A stretch of DNA of 64,000 nucleotides from Mycobacterium sp. PO1 (GTDB taxonomy: Bacteria; Actinomycetota; Actinomycetes; Mycobacteriales; Mycobacteriaceae): NCBI RefSeq assembly GCF_017312405.1, contig NZ_BLTG01000046.1:62001-126000 (forward strand), given 5' to 3'. Of the stretch, positions 1 to 9,447 are shown piece by piece. Made by a program: the position numbers and the translations under genes. The stretch's first letter is position 1. Every line of letters begins with the position of its first letter. Below the pieces are notes generated by a model that had not been told where the DNA came from, searched no databases, and saw nothing but the letters and a program-made list of their open reading frames with translations.

Positions 1-525
1 ATGATGACCGTCGAGACCACGGTGCCCAGTCCGTTGCGGATCGGCGTGGAGTTGATCGCCGTCGACGAGGGCGCACCCCTGGATCTGAACCTGCGGCTGG
101 AGTCGGTGTCGGAGGGGGTTCTGGTCACCGGCACGGTGTCCGCGCCGACGTCGGGGGAGTGCGCGCGATGCCTGAACCCGCTCAGCGGTGACGTGGAGAT
201 CGACCTCACCGAACTGTTCGCCTACCCCGACAGCACGACCGACGAGACCACCGACGACGGCGAGGTCTCTCGTGTCAGCAGCGTCCGCGGCGCCGAGTCG
301 GTGGACCTGGAGCAGCCGATCATCGACGCGATCGGACTGGTATTGCCGTTCTCCCCGGTGTGCGGCGACGACTGCGCCGGGTTGTGTCCCGACTGCGGTG
401 TGCCGCTGGCCGACGCCGAACCTGGCCACCAGCACGAGAAGATCGATCCGCGCTGGGCCAAACTGGCGGAGCTCCGCGACCAGACGGCAGGTGGATCGCG
501 GGAGCCCAGCGGAGACGAGCAGTGA
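1..525 (+). CDS. DUF177 / YceD family protein (5' end probably outside window)
   Basis: This is the YceD/DUF177 family, which in many bacteria sits beside 50S ribosomal protein L32 or RNase III genes and is linked to 23S rRNA metabolism. The sequence shows a CxxC pair (CARC) and a second cysteine cluster ([13 protein letters not shown]) near the C-terminus, the family hallmark and possibly metal-binding. The first visible codon is ATG at base 1, but mycobacterial homologues have roughly 30 more N-terminal residues before the TVPSPLRIG segment, so this Met is probably internal and the gene is cut by the window edge. The stop overlaps the GTG of rnc by 4 bp (GTGA), so the two are translationally coupled. 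Family call is firm; molecular function is not established. Confidence 0.85.
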   Translation: MMTVETTVPSPLRIGVELIAVDEGAPLDLNLRLESVSEGVLVTGTVSAPTSGECARCLNPLSGDVEIDLTELFAYPDSTTDETTDDGEVSRVSSVRGAESVDLEQPIIDAIGLVLPFSPVCGDDCAGLCPDCGVPLADAEPGHQHEKIDPRWAKLAELRDQTAGGSREPSGDEQ

Positions 526-1217
526 CGGCGGACCGTGCGCCTCTGCTGGCGGCGCTCGGCGTCGACCTGCCCGAAGAGTTGCTGACGATCGCGCTGACGC
601 ATCGCAGCTATTCCTATGAGAACGGTGGCCTGCCCACCAACGAACGCCTCGAGTTCCTCGGCGACTCGGTGCTCGGCCTGACGATCACCGAGGAGCTCTA
701 CCACCGTCACCCGGACCGCTCCGAGGGCGATCTCGCCAAGCTGCGAGCCAGCATCGTCAACACCCACGCACTCGCGGATGTCGGCCGCGCGCTGCCGCCC
801 GAGGGGCTCGGCTCGTACCTGCTACTGGGCAAGGGCGAGGAGAACTCCGGCGGTGCGGACAAGTCCAGCATCCTGGCCGACGGCGTCGAATCCCTGTTGG
901 GTGCGGTGTATCTGGAGCACGGCGCGAGCATCGCGCGCAAGGTCATCCTGAAGTTGTTCGGAGACCTGCTGGACACCGCGCCGACGCTGGGCGCCGGTCT
1001 GGACTGGAAGAGCAGCCTGCAGGAGCTGACCGCGTCGCGAGGGCTGGGCGCGCCGACCTACCTGGTGAGCTCCACCGGACCGGACCACGACAAGGAGTTC
1101 ACCGCTGTGGTGGTCATCGCCGGGGTGGAGTACGGCAGGGGTGTGGGACGGACCAAGAAGGAGGCCGAGCTGCGCGCTGCCGCCGCGGCGTGGAACGCGC
1201 TGAACCCGGATGCCTGA
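522..1217 (+). CDS. rnc: Ribonuclease III
   Basis: Double-strand-specific endoribonuclease that processes rRNA precursors and structured mRNAs in the cytoplasm. The protein is 231 residues, normal for the family. It has the N-terminal RNase III domain with signature [12 protein letters not shown] (about residues 40-51), which carries the Mg2+-binding acidic residues, and a C-terminal dsRNA-binding domain (about 160-228, starting [10 protein letters not shown]). GTG at 522 was chosen because the reading frame upstream is arginine-rich shadow sequence and because GTGA overlaps the stop of the preceding gene. It overlaps mutM by 8 bp, so DUF177-rnc-mutM form one operon. Confidence 0.97.
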   Translation: MTADRAPLLAALGVDLPEELLTIALTHRSYSYENGGLPTNERLEFLGDSVLGLTITEELYHRHPDRSEGDLAKLRASIVNTHALADVGRALPPEGLGSYLLLGKGEENSGGADKSSILADGVESLLGAVYLEHGASIARKVILKLFGDLLDTAPTLGAGLDWKSSLQELTASRGLGAPTYLVSSTGPDHDKEFTAVVVIAGVEYGRGVGRTKKEAELRAAAAAWNALNPDA

Positions 1218-2187
1218 GCTCCCCGAGGTCGAGGTCGTCCGGCGCGGGCTCGCGGCGCATGTCACCGGCAAGACCATCACCGCGGTGCGGGTGCATCACC
1301 CTCGGGCGGTGCGCCGTCACGAGGCGGGGCCGGCCGACCTGACCGCCCGGTTGCTCGGTAGCCGGATCAGCGGCACGGGCCGGCGGGGCAAGTATCTGTG
1401 GCTGACCCTCGACGAGGGTCCCGATGAGCCGCTTGCGCGAAGAGCATCTGCTTCCGATGAGCCGCTTGCGCGAAGAGCATCTGCTTCCGATGAGCCGCTT
1501 GCGCGAAGAGAATCTGACTCCGCCCTGGTCGTGCACCTGGGTATGAGCGGGCAGATGCTGCTGGGATCGACGCCCGGAGCGGGTGGCCCACAGCGTCAGC
1601 CCAACGAGAACCACCTGCGCATCGCGGCCCTGCTCGACGACGGGACGACAGTGAGTTTCGTCGATCAACGGACTTTCGGCGGATGGATGGTCACCGAGCT
1701 GGTCGATGTCGACGGCGCGCGGGTGCCCGAGCCGGTCGCCCACATCGCCCGGGATCCTCTGGACCCTGGGTTCGACCGCGACGCCGTGGTGGATGTGTTG
1801 CGGCACAAGAACTCCGAGATCAAGCGTCAGCTGCTGGACCAGACTGTCATCTCCGGCATCGGCAACATCTACGCCGATGAGGCCTTGTGGCGCGCCAAGG
1901 TCAACCCGACCAGGCTGGCGTCGGGTCTGTCGCGACGGAAGCTGGCCGAGTTGCTCGACGCCGCGGCCGCGGTGATGTCCGATGCGCTGGGCCAGGGCGG
2001 GACGTCGTTCGACTCGCTCTACGTGAACGTCAACGGTGAGTCGGGCTATTTCGACCGGTCGCTGGACGCGTACGGGCGTGACGGGCAGCCGTGCCGGCGA
2101 TGCGGCGCGGTGATGCGCCGGGAGAAGTTCATGAACCGCTCGTCGTGCTACTGCCCTCGGTGTCAGCCCCGTCCCCGAGTCCGTTGA
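1210..2187 (+). CDS. mutM: Formamidopyrimidine-DNA glycosylase (Fpg/MutM) with an in-frame repeat insertion
   Basis: Base-excision repair glycosylase/AP lyase that removes 8-oxoguanine and formamidopyrimidines. The start MPELPEVE provides the catalytic N-terminal Pro and Glu. Further landmarks are GKYLW with the conserved Lys, [25 protein letters not shown], and the C-terminal zinc finger with four cysteines (CRRCG through CPRC). The protein is 325 residues against about 290 in other mycobacteria. The excess is almost entirely three copies of an 11-residue unit ([11 protein letters not shown] and variant) at residues 72-104, encoded by a 33-bp tandem repeat. The insertion falls in the turn between two beta strands (after WLTLDEGP, before [10 protein letters not shown]), where homologues vary in length, so all catalytic elements remain and the enzyme is probably active. 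Confidence 0.96.
   Translation: MPELPEVEVVRRGLAAHVTGKTITAVRVHHPRAVRRHEAGPADLTARLLGSRISGTGRRGKYLWLTLDEGPDEPLARRASASDEPLARRASASDEPLARRESDSALVVHLGMSGQMLLGSTPGAGGPQRQPNENHLRIAALLDDGTTVSFVDQRTFGGWMVTELVDVDGARVPEPVAHIARDPLDPGFDRDAVVDVLRHKNSEIKRQLLDQTVISGIGNIYADEALWRAKVNPTRLASGLSRRKLAELLDAAAAVMSDALGQGGTSFDSLYVNVNGESGYFDRSLDAYGRDGQPCRRCGAVMRREKFMNRSSCYCPRCQPRPRVR
1423..1521 (+). repeat. 33-bp tandem repeat, 3 copies, in frame within mutM
   Basis: Units lie at 1423-1455, 1456-1488 and 1489-1521. The first two are identical and the third differs at a few bases near its end. The period is a multiple of three, so it adds 3 x 11 residues without shifting the frame. Each unit contains an imperfect dyad: GATG near the start and CATC later, with CTT/AAG inside. 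The reverse strand is also open across the array. Confidence 0.95.
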
Positions 2188-2251
2188 GTCTGGCCCACCG
2201 CCCGCCGGACCGCTGTCGGGTCGTCGTCTGCGCCCGAAGCGCGACCGGGAA

Positions 2252-2265
2252 TCTCCGTTCGGAGA
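2252..2265. promoter_or_regulatory. Short inverted repeat upstream of the OsmC gene
   Basis: TCTCCG-TT-CGGAGA is a perfect 6-bp inverted repeat with a 2-bp centre, lying 18 bp before the ATG of the OsmC-family gene in the 96-bp gap after mutM. It could be an operator or a small hairpin. No regulator can be assigned from the sequence. Confidence 0.3.
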
Positions 2266-2283
2266 ACGTTGTAGAAAGAGAGC

Positions 2284-2700
2284 ATGACCGAACTATGGGT
2301 TGAGCGCACCGGGGTGCGGCGTTACACGGGCCGCAGCTCCAGGGGCGCGGAGGTGTTCATCGGGTCCGAGGATGTCGAGGGTGTATTCACCCCGGGCGAG
2401 TTGCTCAAGATCGCGCTCGCCGGGTGCAGCGGGCTGTCCAGCGACCAACCTCTGCGCCGCCGACTCGGGGACGACTACCCGGCCACCATCCGGGTATCCG
2501 GCCAGGCGGACCGCGAGCAGGAGCGCTACCCGCTGCTCGAGGAGTCGTTGGAGCTCGACTTGTCGGGGCTCTCGGCCGACGACCTGACCCGGCTGCTCAC
2601 TGTCGTCGAACGAGCCGTCGACCAGGTGTGCACGGTGGGGCGCACGTTAAAGACTGGTACCAAAGTGAATTTTGAGGTGAAAGATGTTGGGGGAAAGTGA
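2284..2700 (+). CDS. OsmC/Ohr family peroxiredoxin-like protein
   Basis: OsmC-fold proteins reduce organic hydroperoxides using two reactive cysteines. Both are visible here: Cys48 in LAGCSG at the start of the central helix and Cys116 in VDQVCTVGR. The length (138 residues) is normal for the family. The gene follows mutM after a 96-bp gap and overlaps the acylphosphatase gene by 17 bp. In M. tuberculosis the same place is held by the OsmC-like Rv2923c. A role in handling oxidised lipids or peroxides beside an oxidative DNA repair gene is plausible, but the substrate is unknown. Confidence 0.9.
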   Translation: MTELWVERTGVRRYTGRSSRGAEVFIGSEDVEGVFTPGELLKIALAGCSGLSSDQPLRRRLGDDYPATIRVSGQADREQERYPLLEESLELDLSGLSADDLTRLLTVVERAVDQVCTVGRTLKTGTKVNFEVKDVGGK

Positions 2701-2968
2701 CGTCCGGCTCACCGCCTGGGTGCACGGATACGTGCAGGGCGTGGGTTTCCGCTGGTGGACGCGCTCCAAAGCCCTGGAGCTGGGCCTGACGGGGTTCGCG
2801 GCGAACAAACCCGACGGTCGCGTCCAGGTGGTTGCGCAGGGCTCGAAAAATGCCTGTGAGCAGCTGCTCGGCGCGCTGGAGGGTGGAGACACGCCGGGAA
2901 AGGTGGACAAGGTGATCGCCAACTGGTCGGAACCGGCCGACGCGTTCACCGGCTTCACCGAGCGCTGA
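2684..2968 (+). CDS. acyP: Acylphosphatase
   Basis: Small enzyme (94 residues) that hydrolyses the carboxyl-phosphate bond of acylphosphates such as 1,3-bisphosphoglycerate. The fingerprint is complete: [11 protein letters not shown] with the phosphate-binding Arg23, and [10 protein letters not shown] with catalytic Asn41. The ATG at 2684 lies inside the end of the OsmC gene (17-bp overlap), which implies coupling. It precedes smc by 26 bp, as in M. tuberculosis (Rv2922A). Confidence 0.93.
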   Translation: MLGESDVRLTAWVHGYVQGVGFRWWTRSKALELGLTGFAANKPDGRVQVVAQGSKNACEQLLGALEGGDTPGKVDKVIANWSEPADAFTGFTER

Positions 2969-2994
2969 GCTCCGCGACGGTAGGGTGGCACGTC

Positions 2995-5900
2995 ATGCAT
3001 CTGAAGAGTCTGACGCTGAAGGGCTTCAAGTCCTTCGCCTCGCCGACGACTCTGCGCTTCGAACCCGGCATCACCTGCGTCGTCGGTCCGAACGGGTCGG
3101 GCAAGTCCAACGTCGTCGACGCGCTGACCTGGGTGATGGGTGAACAGGGCGCCAAGACCTTGCGCGGCGGCAAGATGGAGGACGTCATCTTCGCCGGGAC
3201 GTCTTCGCGAGCCCCGCTCGGGCGGGCCGAGGTCACGCTGACGATCGACAACTCCGACAACGCGCTGCCGATCGACTACTCCGAGGTCTCGATCACCCGC
3301 CGGATGTTCCGTGACGGTGCCGGTGAATACGAGATCAACGGCAGCAGTTGCCGTTTGATGGATGTGCAGGAGTTGCTGTCCGACTCGGGCATCGGGCGCG
3401 AGATGCACGTCATCGTCGGGCAGGGCAAGCTCTCGGAGATTCTCGAGTCGCGCCCCGAGGACCGGCGCGCCTTCATCGAGGAGGCCGCCGGAGTGCTCAA
3501 ACACCGCAAACGCAAGGAAAAAGCGGTGCGCAAGCTCGACTCGATGCAGGCCAACCTGGCCCGCCTCACCGATCTGACCACCGAGCTGCGACGCCAGCTC
3601 AAACCGCTGGGTCGGCAGGCCGAGATGGCGCGGCGCGCCCAGACCATCCAGGCCGACCTGCGCGACGCCAGGCTGCGGTTGGCCGCCGACGACCTGGTCA
3701 CCCGCAGGGCGGAGTTCGACAACACCAATCAGACCGAGACGACGCTGCGCCGTGAGCATGACGAGCTGAGCACACGGCTGGAGACCGCCACCGCCGAGCT
3801 GGATGCGCACGAGAGCGCCGTCGGCGACCTCAGCGAGCGCGCCGACGCCGCCCAGCAGCGCTGGTTTCGGCTCTCGGCGCTGGCCGAGCGGGTCGGCGCG
3901 ACCGTCCGGATCGCCAGTGAACGCGCCCAGCACCTGGATGCCGAACCCGAGACCTCCGGCGGTCCTGACCCCGACGAGTTGGAGGCCCAGGCCGACGAAG
4001 TCGCCGAACGCGAACGCCGGCTACTCGAGGAACTGGCCGAATCCCGCGAACGTCTCGACGCGGCCCGTGCCGAGCTCGCCGAACGCGAGCAGGTCGCGGC
4101 TGAAGCGGAACGGGCGCACCTGGCCGCGGCCCGCGCCGAAGCCGACCGTCGCGAGGGTCTGGCCCGACTGTCGGGGCAGGTCGACACGATGCGCACCCGC
4201 GTCGAGTCCATCGACGAGACGGTCGCCCGGCTGAGCACCGGGATCGACGATGCCGCCGCGCGCGCCCAGCAGACCCAGGCCGAGTTCGAGACCGTGCAGA
4301 GCCGTGTCGGCGAACTCGACGCCGGGGAGGTCGGCCTCGACGAACACCACGACCGCACGGTGACGGCATTGCGGTTGGCCGACGAACGGGTGGCCGAACT
4401 ACAGGCCGCCGAACGCGCCGCGGAGCGTCAGGTCGCCTCGTTGCAGGCCCGCATCGATGCGTTGTCCGTAGGCCTCGAACGCAAGGACGGCGCCGCCTGG
4501 CTACAGGAAAACCACAGGGGCGCAGGACTTCTCGGGTCGATCGCAGGTCTGGTCAAGGTGCGGGCCGGACATGAAGCCGCCGTGGCCGCTGTGTTGGGCG
4601 CCGCCGCGGACGCGCTGGCCGCGCAGGACTCGCGGGCGGCCGGCGACGCGCTGGCCGCCCTCAAGGAAGCCGACGGCGGACGGGCGGCCATCGTGCTGGG
4701 CGACTGGCCCGTTCCGGCCGCCCCCACGCCCGGCTCGCTGCCCGGCGGTGCGGTCTGGGCCGCCGATGTGGTCGACGTCGATCCCAGCGTGCGCAGTGCG
4801 GTGACGTCGATGATCTCCGGGGTGGCGGTCGTCGCTGATCTCTCGGCCGCCCTCGATCTCGTTGCCGCCCAGCCTGAATTGCGCGCGGTGACCGCCGATG
4901 GTGATCTGGTCGGCGGAGGTTGGGTCAACGGCGGCTCCGACCGGCGGCCCAGCACGCTGGAGATCGCCTCCGAGGTCGACAAGGCGCGCGCGGAGTTGGC
5001 CGACGCCGAACGCCAGACCGATGAGTTGTCGGCCGCTCTGGCCGGGGCGCTGGCCGAACAGACCGCGCGCCAGGACGCCGCGGAACAGGCGCTGGCCGCC
5101 CTCAACGAATCGGACGCGGCGATCTCCGCGATCTACGAACAGTTGGGTCGACTGGGCCAGGACGCCCGAGCCGCCGACGACGAGTGGCAGCGGCTGATCA
5201 AGCAGCGCGACGAACTCGAGGCCGGACGCACCCAGACCGTCGACGAACTCACTGCGCTCGAGGCGCGTCTGCACAATGCGCAGCAGGAGCCGATGTTCGA
5301 GGTCGCTCCCGTCGACCGCGAGGAGTCCACCGCGGCCGCCGACGCTGCGCGCTCGGCCGAAGTGGAGGCCCGGCTGACTGTGCGCACCGCTGAGGAGCGC
5401 GCCAACGCTGTTCGCGGAAGGGCGGATTCACTGCGTCGCGCCGCGGCCGCCGAGCGAGAGGCCCGGGTACGGGCCGCGCGGGCGCGGGAAGCGCGGGTGC
5501 ATGCCGCGGCGATGGCGGCCGCCGTCGCCGAATCCGGTCGAGCGGTTGCCGAGCGGTTGAGCCAAGCGGTGGCGGTGGCGTCACGGATTCGCGACGAGGT
5601 CGCCGCCGAGCGGCAGACCCGGGCGGCGGCACTGGGCCGGGCGCGCGACGAAGTCGGTGAGCTGTCCACCCGGATCGCCGCGCTGACCGATTCGCTGCAC
5701 CGTGACGAGGTGGCCAAAGCTCAAGCGGCGCTGCGAATCGAGCAGCTCGAGGAGCAGGTGCTCGAACAGTTCGGCATGGCCGCCGCCGATCTTGTGGCCG
5801 AGTACGGGCCGACGGTGCCGTTGCCGCCGTCGGAGTTGGAGATGGCCGAGTACGAGCAGGCCAAAGAGCGCGGCGAGCCTGTCACCGCGCCGGCCCCGAT

Positions 5901-6582
5901 GCCTTATGACCGGCCTACCCAGGAGCGGCGCGCCAAGCGCGCCGAGCGTGAGTTGAACCAGCTGGGCCGGGTCAACCCGCTGGCGTTGGAGGAGTTCGCC
6001 GCGCTGGAGGAGCGCTACAACTTCCTGTCCACCCAGCTCGAGGACGTCAAGGCCGCCCGCAAAGACCTGCTCGACGTGATCTCCGATGTCGACGGCCGGA
6101 TCCTGCAGGTGTTCACCGAGGCCTACGCCGATGTCGAGCGCGAGTTCGCCCAGGTCTTCTCGACGCTGTTCCCCGGTGGGGAGGGCCGGCTGCTGCTCAC
6201 CGACCCGAGCGACATGCTCACCACCGGAATCGAGGTCGAAGCGCGGCCACCGGGCAAGAAGATCAAGCGGCTGTCGCTGCTGTCGGGCGGTGAGAAGTCC
6301 CTGACCGCCGTCGCGATGCTGGTCGCGATCTTCCGGGCCCGCCCTTCCCCGTTCTACGTCATGGACGAGGTCGAGGCGGCGCTCGACGACGTCAACCTGC
6401 GCCGGCTGATCAGCCTGTTCGAGCAGCTCCGGGAGCGCTCGCAGCTGATCGTGATCACCCATCAGAAGCCCACGATGGAGGTGGCCGACGCGCTGTACGG
6501 CGTGTCGATGCGCGGTGACGGCATCACGACGGTCATCTCGCAGCGCATGCGCGGCCAGGAACTGGTCAGCAGCCGGACCTGA
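2995..6582 (+). CDS. smc: Chromosome segregation ATPase SMC
   Basis: SMC forms a DNA-entrapping dimer with ScpA/ScpB that organises and segregates the chromosome. At 1195 residues it is full length. The N-terminal ATPase half has Walker [10 protein letters not shown] (31-39). Two long coiled coils rich in E, A and R flank a globular hinge (about 505-660). The C-terminal half carries the ABC signature LSGGEKS (about 1097) and Walker [14 protein letters not shown] (about 1120). Its stop lies 2 bp from the end of the convergent isomerase gene, leaving no room for a separate terminator. Confidence 0.98.
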   Translation: MHLKSLTLKGFKSFASPTTLRFEPGITCVVGPNGSGKSNVVDALTWVMGEQGAKTLRGGKMEDVIFAGTSSRAPLGRAEVTLTIDNSDNALPIDYSEVSITRRMFRDGAGEYEINGSSCRLMDVQELLSDSGIGREMHVIVGQGKLSEILESRPEDRRAFIEEAAGVLKHRKRKEKAVRKLDSMQANLARLTDLTTELRRQLKPLGRQAEMARRAQTIQADLRDARLRLAADDLVTRRAEFDNTNQTETTLRREHDELSTRLETATAELDAHESAVGDLSERADAAQQRWFRLSALAERVGATVRIASERAQHLDAEPETSGGPDPDELEAQADEVAERERRLLEELAESRERLDAARAELAEREQVAAEAERAHLAAARAEADRREGLARLSGQVDTMRTRVESIDETVARLSTGIDDAAARAQQTQAEFETVQSRVGELDAGEVGLDEHHDRTVTALRLADERVAELQAAERAAERQVASLQARIDALSVGLERKDGAAWLQENHRGAGLLGSIAGLVKVRAGHEAAVAAVLGAAADALAAQDSRAAGDALAALKEADGGRAAIVLGDWPVPAAPTPGSLPGGAVWAADVVDVDPSVRSAVTSMISGVAVVADLSAALDLVAAQPELRAVTADGDLVGGGWVNGGSDRRPSTLEIASEVDKARAELADAERQTDELSAALAGALAEQTARQDAAEQALAALNESDAAISAIYEQLGRLGQDARAADDEWQRLIKQRDELEAGRTQTVDELTALEARLHNAQQEPMFEVAPVDREESTAAADAARSAEVEARLTVRTAEERANAVRGRADSLRRAAAAEREARVRAARAREARVHAAAMAAAVAESGRAVAERLSQAVAVASRIRDEVAAERQTRAAALGRARDEVGELSTRIAALTDSLHRDEVAKAQAALRIEQLEEQVLEQFGMAAADLVAEYGPTVPLPPSELEMAEYEQAKERGEPVTAPAPMPYDRPTQERRAKRAERELNQLGRVNPLALEEFAALEERYNFLSTQLEDVKAARKDLLDVISDVDGRILQVFTEAYADVEREFAQVFSTLFPGGEGRLLLTDPSDMLTTGIEVEARPPGKKIKRLSLLSGGEKSLTAVAMLVAIFRARPSPFYVMDEVEAALDDVNLRRLISLFEQLRERSQLIVITHQKPTMEVADALYGVSMRGDGITTVISQRMRGQELVSSRT

Positions 6583-6584
6583 GT

Positions 6585-7613
6585 TCAGCCCGCAGCGCAG
6601 ACGCCCCTGCGCCGCAGCGCGGTCAGGTCGGCCGCGCCGCATCCGTGCAGGCAGATCAGCAACTCGTGAAGGAAGCACTGCAACCAGTCGACGACCGCCT
6701 CGACGGACTCGATGGCCGGCGCCAGCAGCGGTCGCGCCACGGCGACCATCTGGGCGCCCATCGCCAGCGCCTTGGCCGCATCCATCCCCGTCCGGATACC
6801 GCCCGAGGCGATCAGCGGCATGTCAGGGAGCAGCTGGTGCACCTCGGCCAGCGCCTGCGCGGTGGGGATGCCCCACTCGGCCAGCGCCGGATAGCGCACC
6901 TCGCCGTAGCGGACGAACTGTTCGATGCGGGCCCATGACGTGCCCCCGGCGCCGGCGACGTCGACCGCGGCGAGCGGGCAGTCGACGAGTTCGGCCGCCG
7001 CTGCTGCACCGATCCCGTGGCCGACCTCCTTGAGCACGACGGGATAGCCGATTGCCTCGACCACCTCGCGCAACCGCCCGATCGAGCCGGAGAAGTCGGT
7101 GTCGCCCTCGTGCTGCATGGCTTCCTGCAGCGGATTGGTGTGCACCGCCACCGCGTCGGCGCCGACCTCGGCCAGCGCGTCTCGGAGGCCGGGCACCAGG
7201 TCCGGGCCGAGCTGGGCCAGCCCGATGTTGCCGATGACGGGGATGTCGGGCGCCACGCCCCGCACGTCGAAGCTCACCGCGGTGGCCGGGTCGTCGATCA
7301 TCACGCGCTGGGATCCCAGCATCATCCCGATACCCAGCTGCTGAGCTGCGGCGGCCAGGTTGCGGTTGATGATGCCGGACAGCTCGGCCCCGCCGGTCAT
7401 CGCGCCGATCAGGACCGGAGCGCGCAGCCGGGCGCCGAGGAACTCCGTGCTCAGATCCACACTGTGCAGGTCGGTCTGGGTCAGCGCGTTGTAGGGCAGC
7501 CGGTAGCGCTCCAGGCCGGTGCGAACGGACTGGTAATCGACCTCTTCGGTCAGGCAGACGTCGATGTGTCTGCGCTTGCGGTGTGCCGCGGTGAACGTGG
7601 GGTCGGGCGTCAT
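6585..7613 (-). CDS. fni: Type 2 isopentenyl-diphosphate delta-isomerase (FMN-dependent)
   Basis: Interconverts isopentenyl and dimethylallyl diphosphate for polyprenol, menaquinone and carotenoid synthesis, using reduced FMN and NADPH. The 342-residue TIM barrel has the family landmarks: RKxxH near the start ([11 protein letters not shown]), [18 protein letters not shown], the [15 protein letters not shown] substrate loop, [11 protein letters not shown] and the flavin-phosphate motif [20 protein letters not shown]. It is unrelated to the Nudix-type (type 1) isomerase of M. tuberculosis. It faces smc tail to tail and is divergent from ftsY with only 28 bp between start codons. The C-terminal tail after AIESVEA has several cysteines whose role is unclear. 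Confidence 0.94.
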   Translation of the reverse strand: MTPDPTFTAAHRKRRHIDVCLTEEVDYQSVRTGLERYRLPYNALTQTDLHSVDLSTEFLGARLRAPVLIGAMTGGAELSGIINRNLAAAAQQLGIGMMLGSQRVMIDDPATAVSFDVRGVAPDIPVIGNIGLAQLGPDLVPGLRDALAEVGADAVAVHTNPLQEAMQHEGDTDFSGSIGRLREVVEAIGYPVVLKEVGHGIGAAAAAELVDCPLAAVDVAGAGGTSWARIEQFVRYGEVRYPALAEWGIPTAQALAEVHQLLPDMPLIASGGIRTGMDAAKALAMGAQMVAVARPLLAPAIESVEAVVDWLQCFLHELLICLHGCGAADLTALRRRGVCAAG

Positions 7614-7641
7614 CGTTCAGGCCCCCTGCGACAATGGCGTG

Positions 7642-9126
7642 GTGTCTGAGGGTCTCTGGATCGCGATAGCGGTCATCGCCGTTCTGCTTGTTGCTGCACT
7701 CGTGGTCGGATTGCTGCGGTACCGCAAGCGGCGGATCAGCCTCTCCCGTCCAGACACTGCTACTCCTGTAGATCGCTCGGGCGGCTACACCGCCTCGTCG
7801 GGCATCACGTTCAGTCAGTCCACCCCGACCGTGACCCCGCCGGAGGTGAAGCCGCCCAGCCGGCCGGAGCCGACGCCGGCGAGCCGGCCAGAACCAACGC
7901 CGGCGAGCCGGCCAGAACCAACGCCGGCGAGCCGGCCAGAACCAACCGCCCCGCCGCAGCCCGAGCGCATCGACACCACCGGGCTACCCGCCGTCGGCGA
8001 TGATGCCACCATCCCGAGGGACGCGCCGAAGCGTCCGATCGCCGATGTCACCCTTCCTGAGCCACCGACCGCGCCGCCGCTCGAGAGGCCCGCGCCGCCG
8101 GCCGAGACACCCGCGCCGGTCGCACCGGCTGGACCGCCTGTGCCGGAGGCCCCCGCCCCTGCGGAAACCCCGACCGGCGCCGAGGCGCCGGACATCGAGG
8201 CCATCGCGCCGCCGGAGGGCCGGCTGGATCGACTGCGTGGGCGGCTGGCCAAATCTCAGAACACCCTCGGTCGCAGCATGCTCGGCCTGCTCGGTGGCGG
8301 CGATCTCGACGAGGACTCCTGGGAGGAGATCGAGGACACCCTGCTGATCGCCGACCTGGGCCCGGTCGTGACCGAATCGGTGGTGGCGGCGTTGCGCGCC
8401 AAGATGGCCAGCAGCCAGGTGCGCACCGAGGCCGACGCCCGCGCCGTGCTGCGCGACGTGCTGATCACCGAACTGCAACCCGACCTCGATCGCTCCATCC
8501 GAGCGCTGCCGCATGACGACAAGCCCTCGGTTCTGCTGGTCGTCGGCGTCAACGGGACCGGCAAGACCACCACCGTCGGCAAGCTGGCCCGCGTGCTGGT
8601 CGCCGACGGCAGGCGGGTTGTCCTCGGAGCCGCTGACACGTTCCGCGCCGCCGCCGCCGACCAGCTGCAGGCCTGGGCGTCGCGGGTCGGCGCGCAGGTG
8701 GTCCGCGGCGCCGAGGGGGCCGACCCGGCCTCGGTGGCGTTCGACGCCGTCGACACCGGCATCAACTCCGGTGCCGACGTCGTCGTGGTCGACACCGCCG
8801 GGCGGCTGCACACCAAGAGCGGGTTGATGGACGAGCTCGGCAAGGTGAAGAGGGTGGTGGGCCGCCGGGCGGCGGTCGACGAAGTGCTGCTGGTGCTCGA
8901 CGCCACGATCGGCCAGAACAGTCTGCCGCAGGCCCGGGTGTTCGCTGAAGTCGTCGACATCACCGGTGTCGTGCTGACCAAGCTGGACGGTACGGCCAAA
9001 GGCGGCATCGTCTTCCGCGTCCAGCAGGAGTTGGGTGTGCCGGTCAAGCTCGTCGGACTCGGAGAAGGGCCCGACGACCTCGCGCCGTTCGAACCCTCGG
9101 CCTTCGTCGACGCGCTGCTCGGCTGA
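7642..9126 (+). CDS. ftsY: Signal recognition particle receptor FtsY
   Basis: SRP receptor GTPase that docks Ffh-ribosome complexes at the membrane. GTG at 7642 gives MSEGLWIAIAV, which starts the expected N-terminal membrane helix (about residues 4-24) followed by RYRKRR. Residues 40-190 are a Pro/Ala/Glu-rich linker containing tandem RPEPTPAS units. The NG domain follows from about 193: G1 GVNGTGKTTTVGK (about 302), DTAGR, and TKLDGTAKGG near the end. Total length is 494 residues. The start is only 28 bp from the divergent isomerase gene, so the two promoters must overlap. Confidence 0.96.
   Translation: MSEGLWIAIAVIAVLLVAALVVGLLRYRKRRISLSRPDTATPVDRSGGYTASSGITFSQSTPTVTPPEVKPPSRPEPTPASRPEPTPASRPEPTPASRPEPTAPPQPERIDTTGLPAVGDDATIPRDAPKRPIADVTLPEPPTAPPLERPAPPAETPAPVAPAGPPVPEAPAPAETPTGAEAPDIEAIAPPEGRLDRLRGRLAKSQNTLGRSMLGLLGGGDLDEDSWEEIEDTLLIADLGPVVTESVVAALRAKMASSQVRTEADARAVLRDVLITELQPDLDRSIRALPHDDKPSVLLVVGVNGTGKTTTVGKLARVLVADGRRVVLGAADTFRAAAADQLQAWASRVGAQVVRGAEGADPASVAFDAVDTGINSGADVVVVDTAGRLHTKSGLMDELGKVKRVVGRRAAVDEVLLVLDATIGQNSLPQARVFAEVVDITGVVLTKLDGTAKGGIVFRVQQELGVPVKLVGLGEGPDDLAPFEPSAFVDALLG
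7861..7947 (+). repeat. 24-bp tandem repeat encoding RPEPTPAS in the FtsY linker
   Basis: Three full 24-bp units (7861-7884, 7885-7908, 7909-7932) and a 15-bp partial fourth encode RPEPTPAS in frame. The last copies are nearly identical at the DNA level, which suggests recent expansion. The repeat lies in the disordered acidic/proline-rich linker between the membrane helix and the NG domain. Confidence 0.9.
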
Positions 9127-9132
9127 CTGTCC

Positions 9133-9262
9133 TTCGTGGCGCTACGCCGCAACACCGGTTCGTGGCGCTACGCCGCAACACCGGTTCGTGGCGCTACGCC
9201 GCAACACCGGTTCGTGGCGCTACGCCGCAACACCGGTTCGTGGCGCTACGCCGCAACACCGG
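9133..9262 (+). repeat. 26-bp intergenic tandem repeat, 5 copies
   Basis: Five identical contiguous copies of a 26-bp unit beginning TTCGTGGCGCTACGCCGCAA start 6 bp after the ftsY stop. Each unit contains the dyad GGCG-CTA-CGCC, extendable with a G-U pair to about 6 bp, so the transcript could form a row of small hairpins. The period is not a multiple of three and no gene covers it. It may act as ftsY 3' end structure or be an expanding mini-satellite. Confidence 0.95.
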
Positions 9263-9311
9263 GGACGAAAATTGTTCCACGGCGCGACCGTTTTTGCTGA
9301 ACGTGCCTGGT

Positions 9312-9359
9312 GAAACCTGAGCGTAACCGGATGTGTGAACCCGTTCACGTAGCTGAAAC
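9312..9359 (+). promoter_or_regulatory. Candidate GlnR-binding region upstream of amt
   Basis: GlnR boxes in actinobacteria follow gTnAC-n6-GaAAC. The sequence at 9343-9359 reads GTTCAC-gtagct-GAAAC, an excellent match with AC-n9-AC spacing. Just upstream, GAAAC-ctgagc-GTAAC (9312-9327) gives a second, inverted arrangement with the same six-base spacer. These sites lie about 90-135 bp before the amt start, as expected for nitrogen-limitation activation of amt-glnB-glnD. Inference from the motif only. Confidence 0.6.
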
Positions 9360-9447
9360 ACGAACGAATCACAGGTGAAACGCGCGCACAAGAGTCTCTT
9401 CGGGAGGCCGATCATGTCGGCTCACGTCCCAAGGAGGTTCAAACAAA

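Noticed and set aside
2647..3933. Long open frame on the minus strand across acyP and smc
   Set aside because: It is antisense to two well-supported genes and has the composition expected of a high-GC shadow frame, with no recognisable domain.
9133..9262. CRISPR-like array
   Set aside because: The 26-bp units are directly contiguous with no spacers and no cas genes are nearby; it is a plain tandem repeat.
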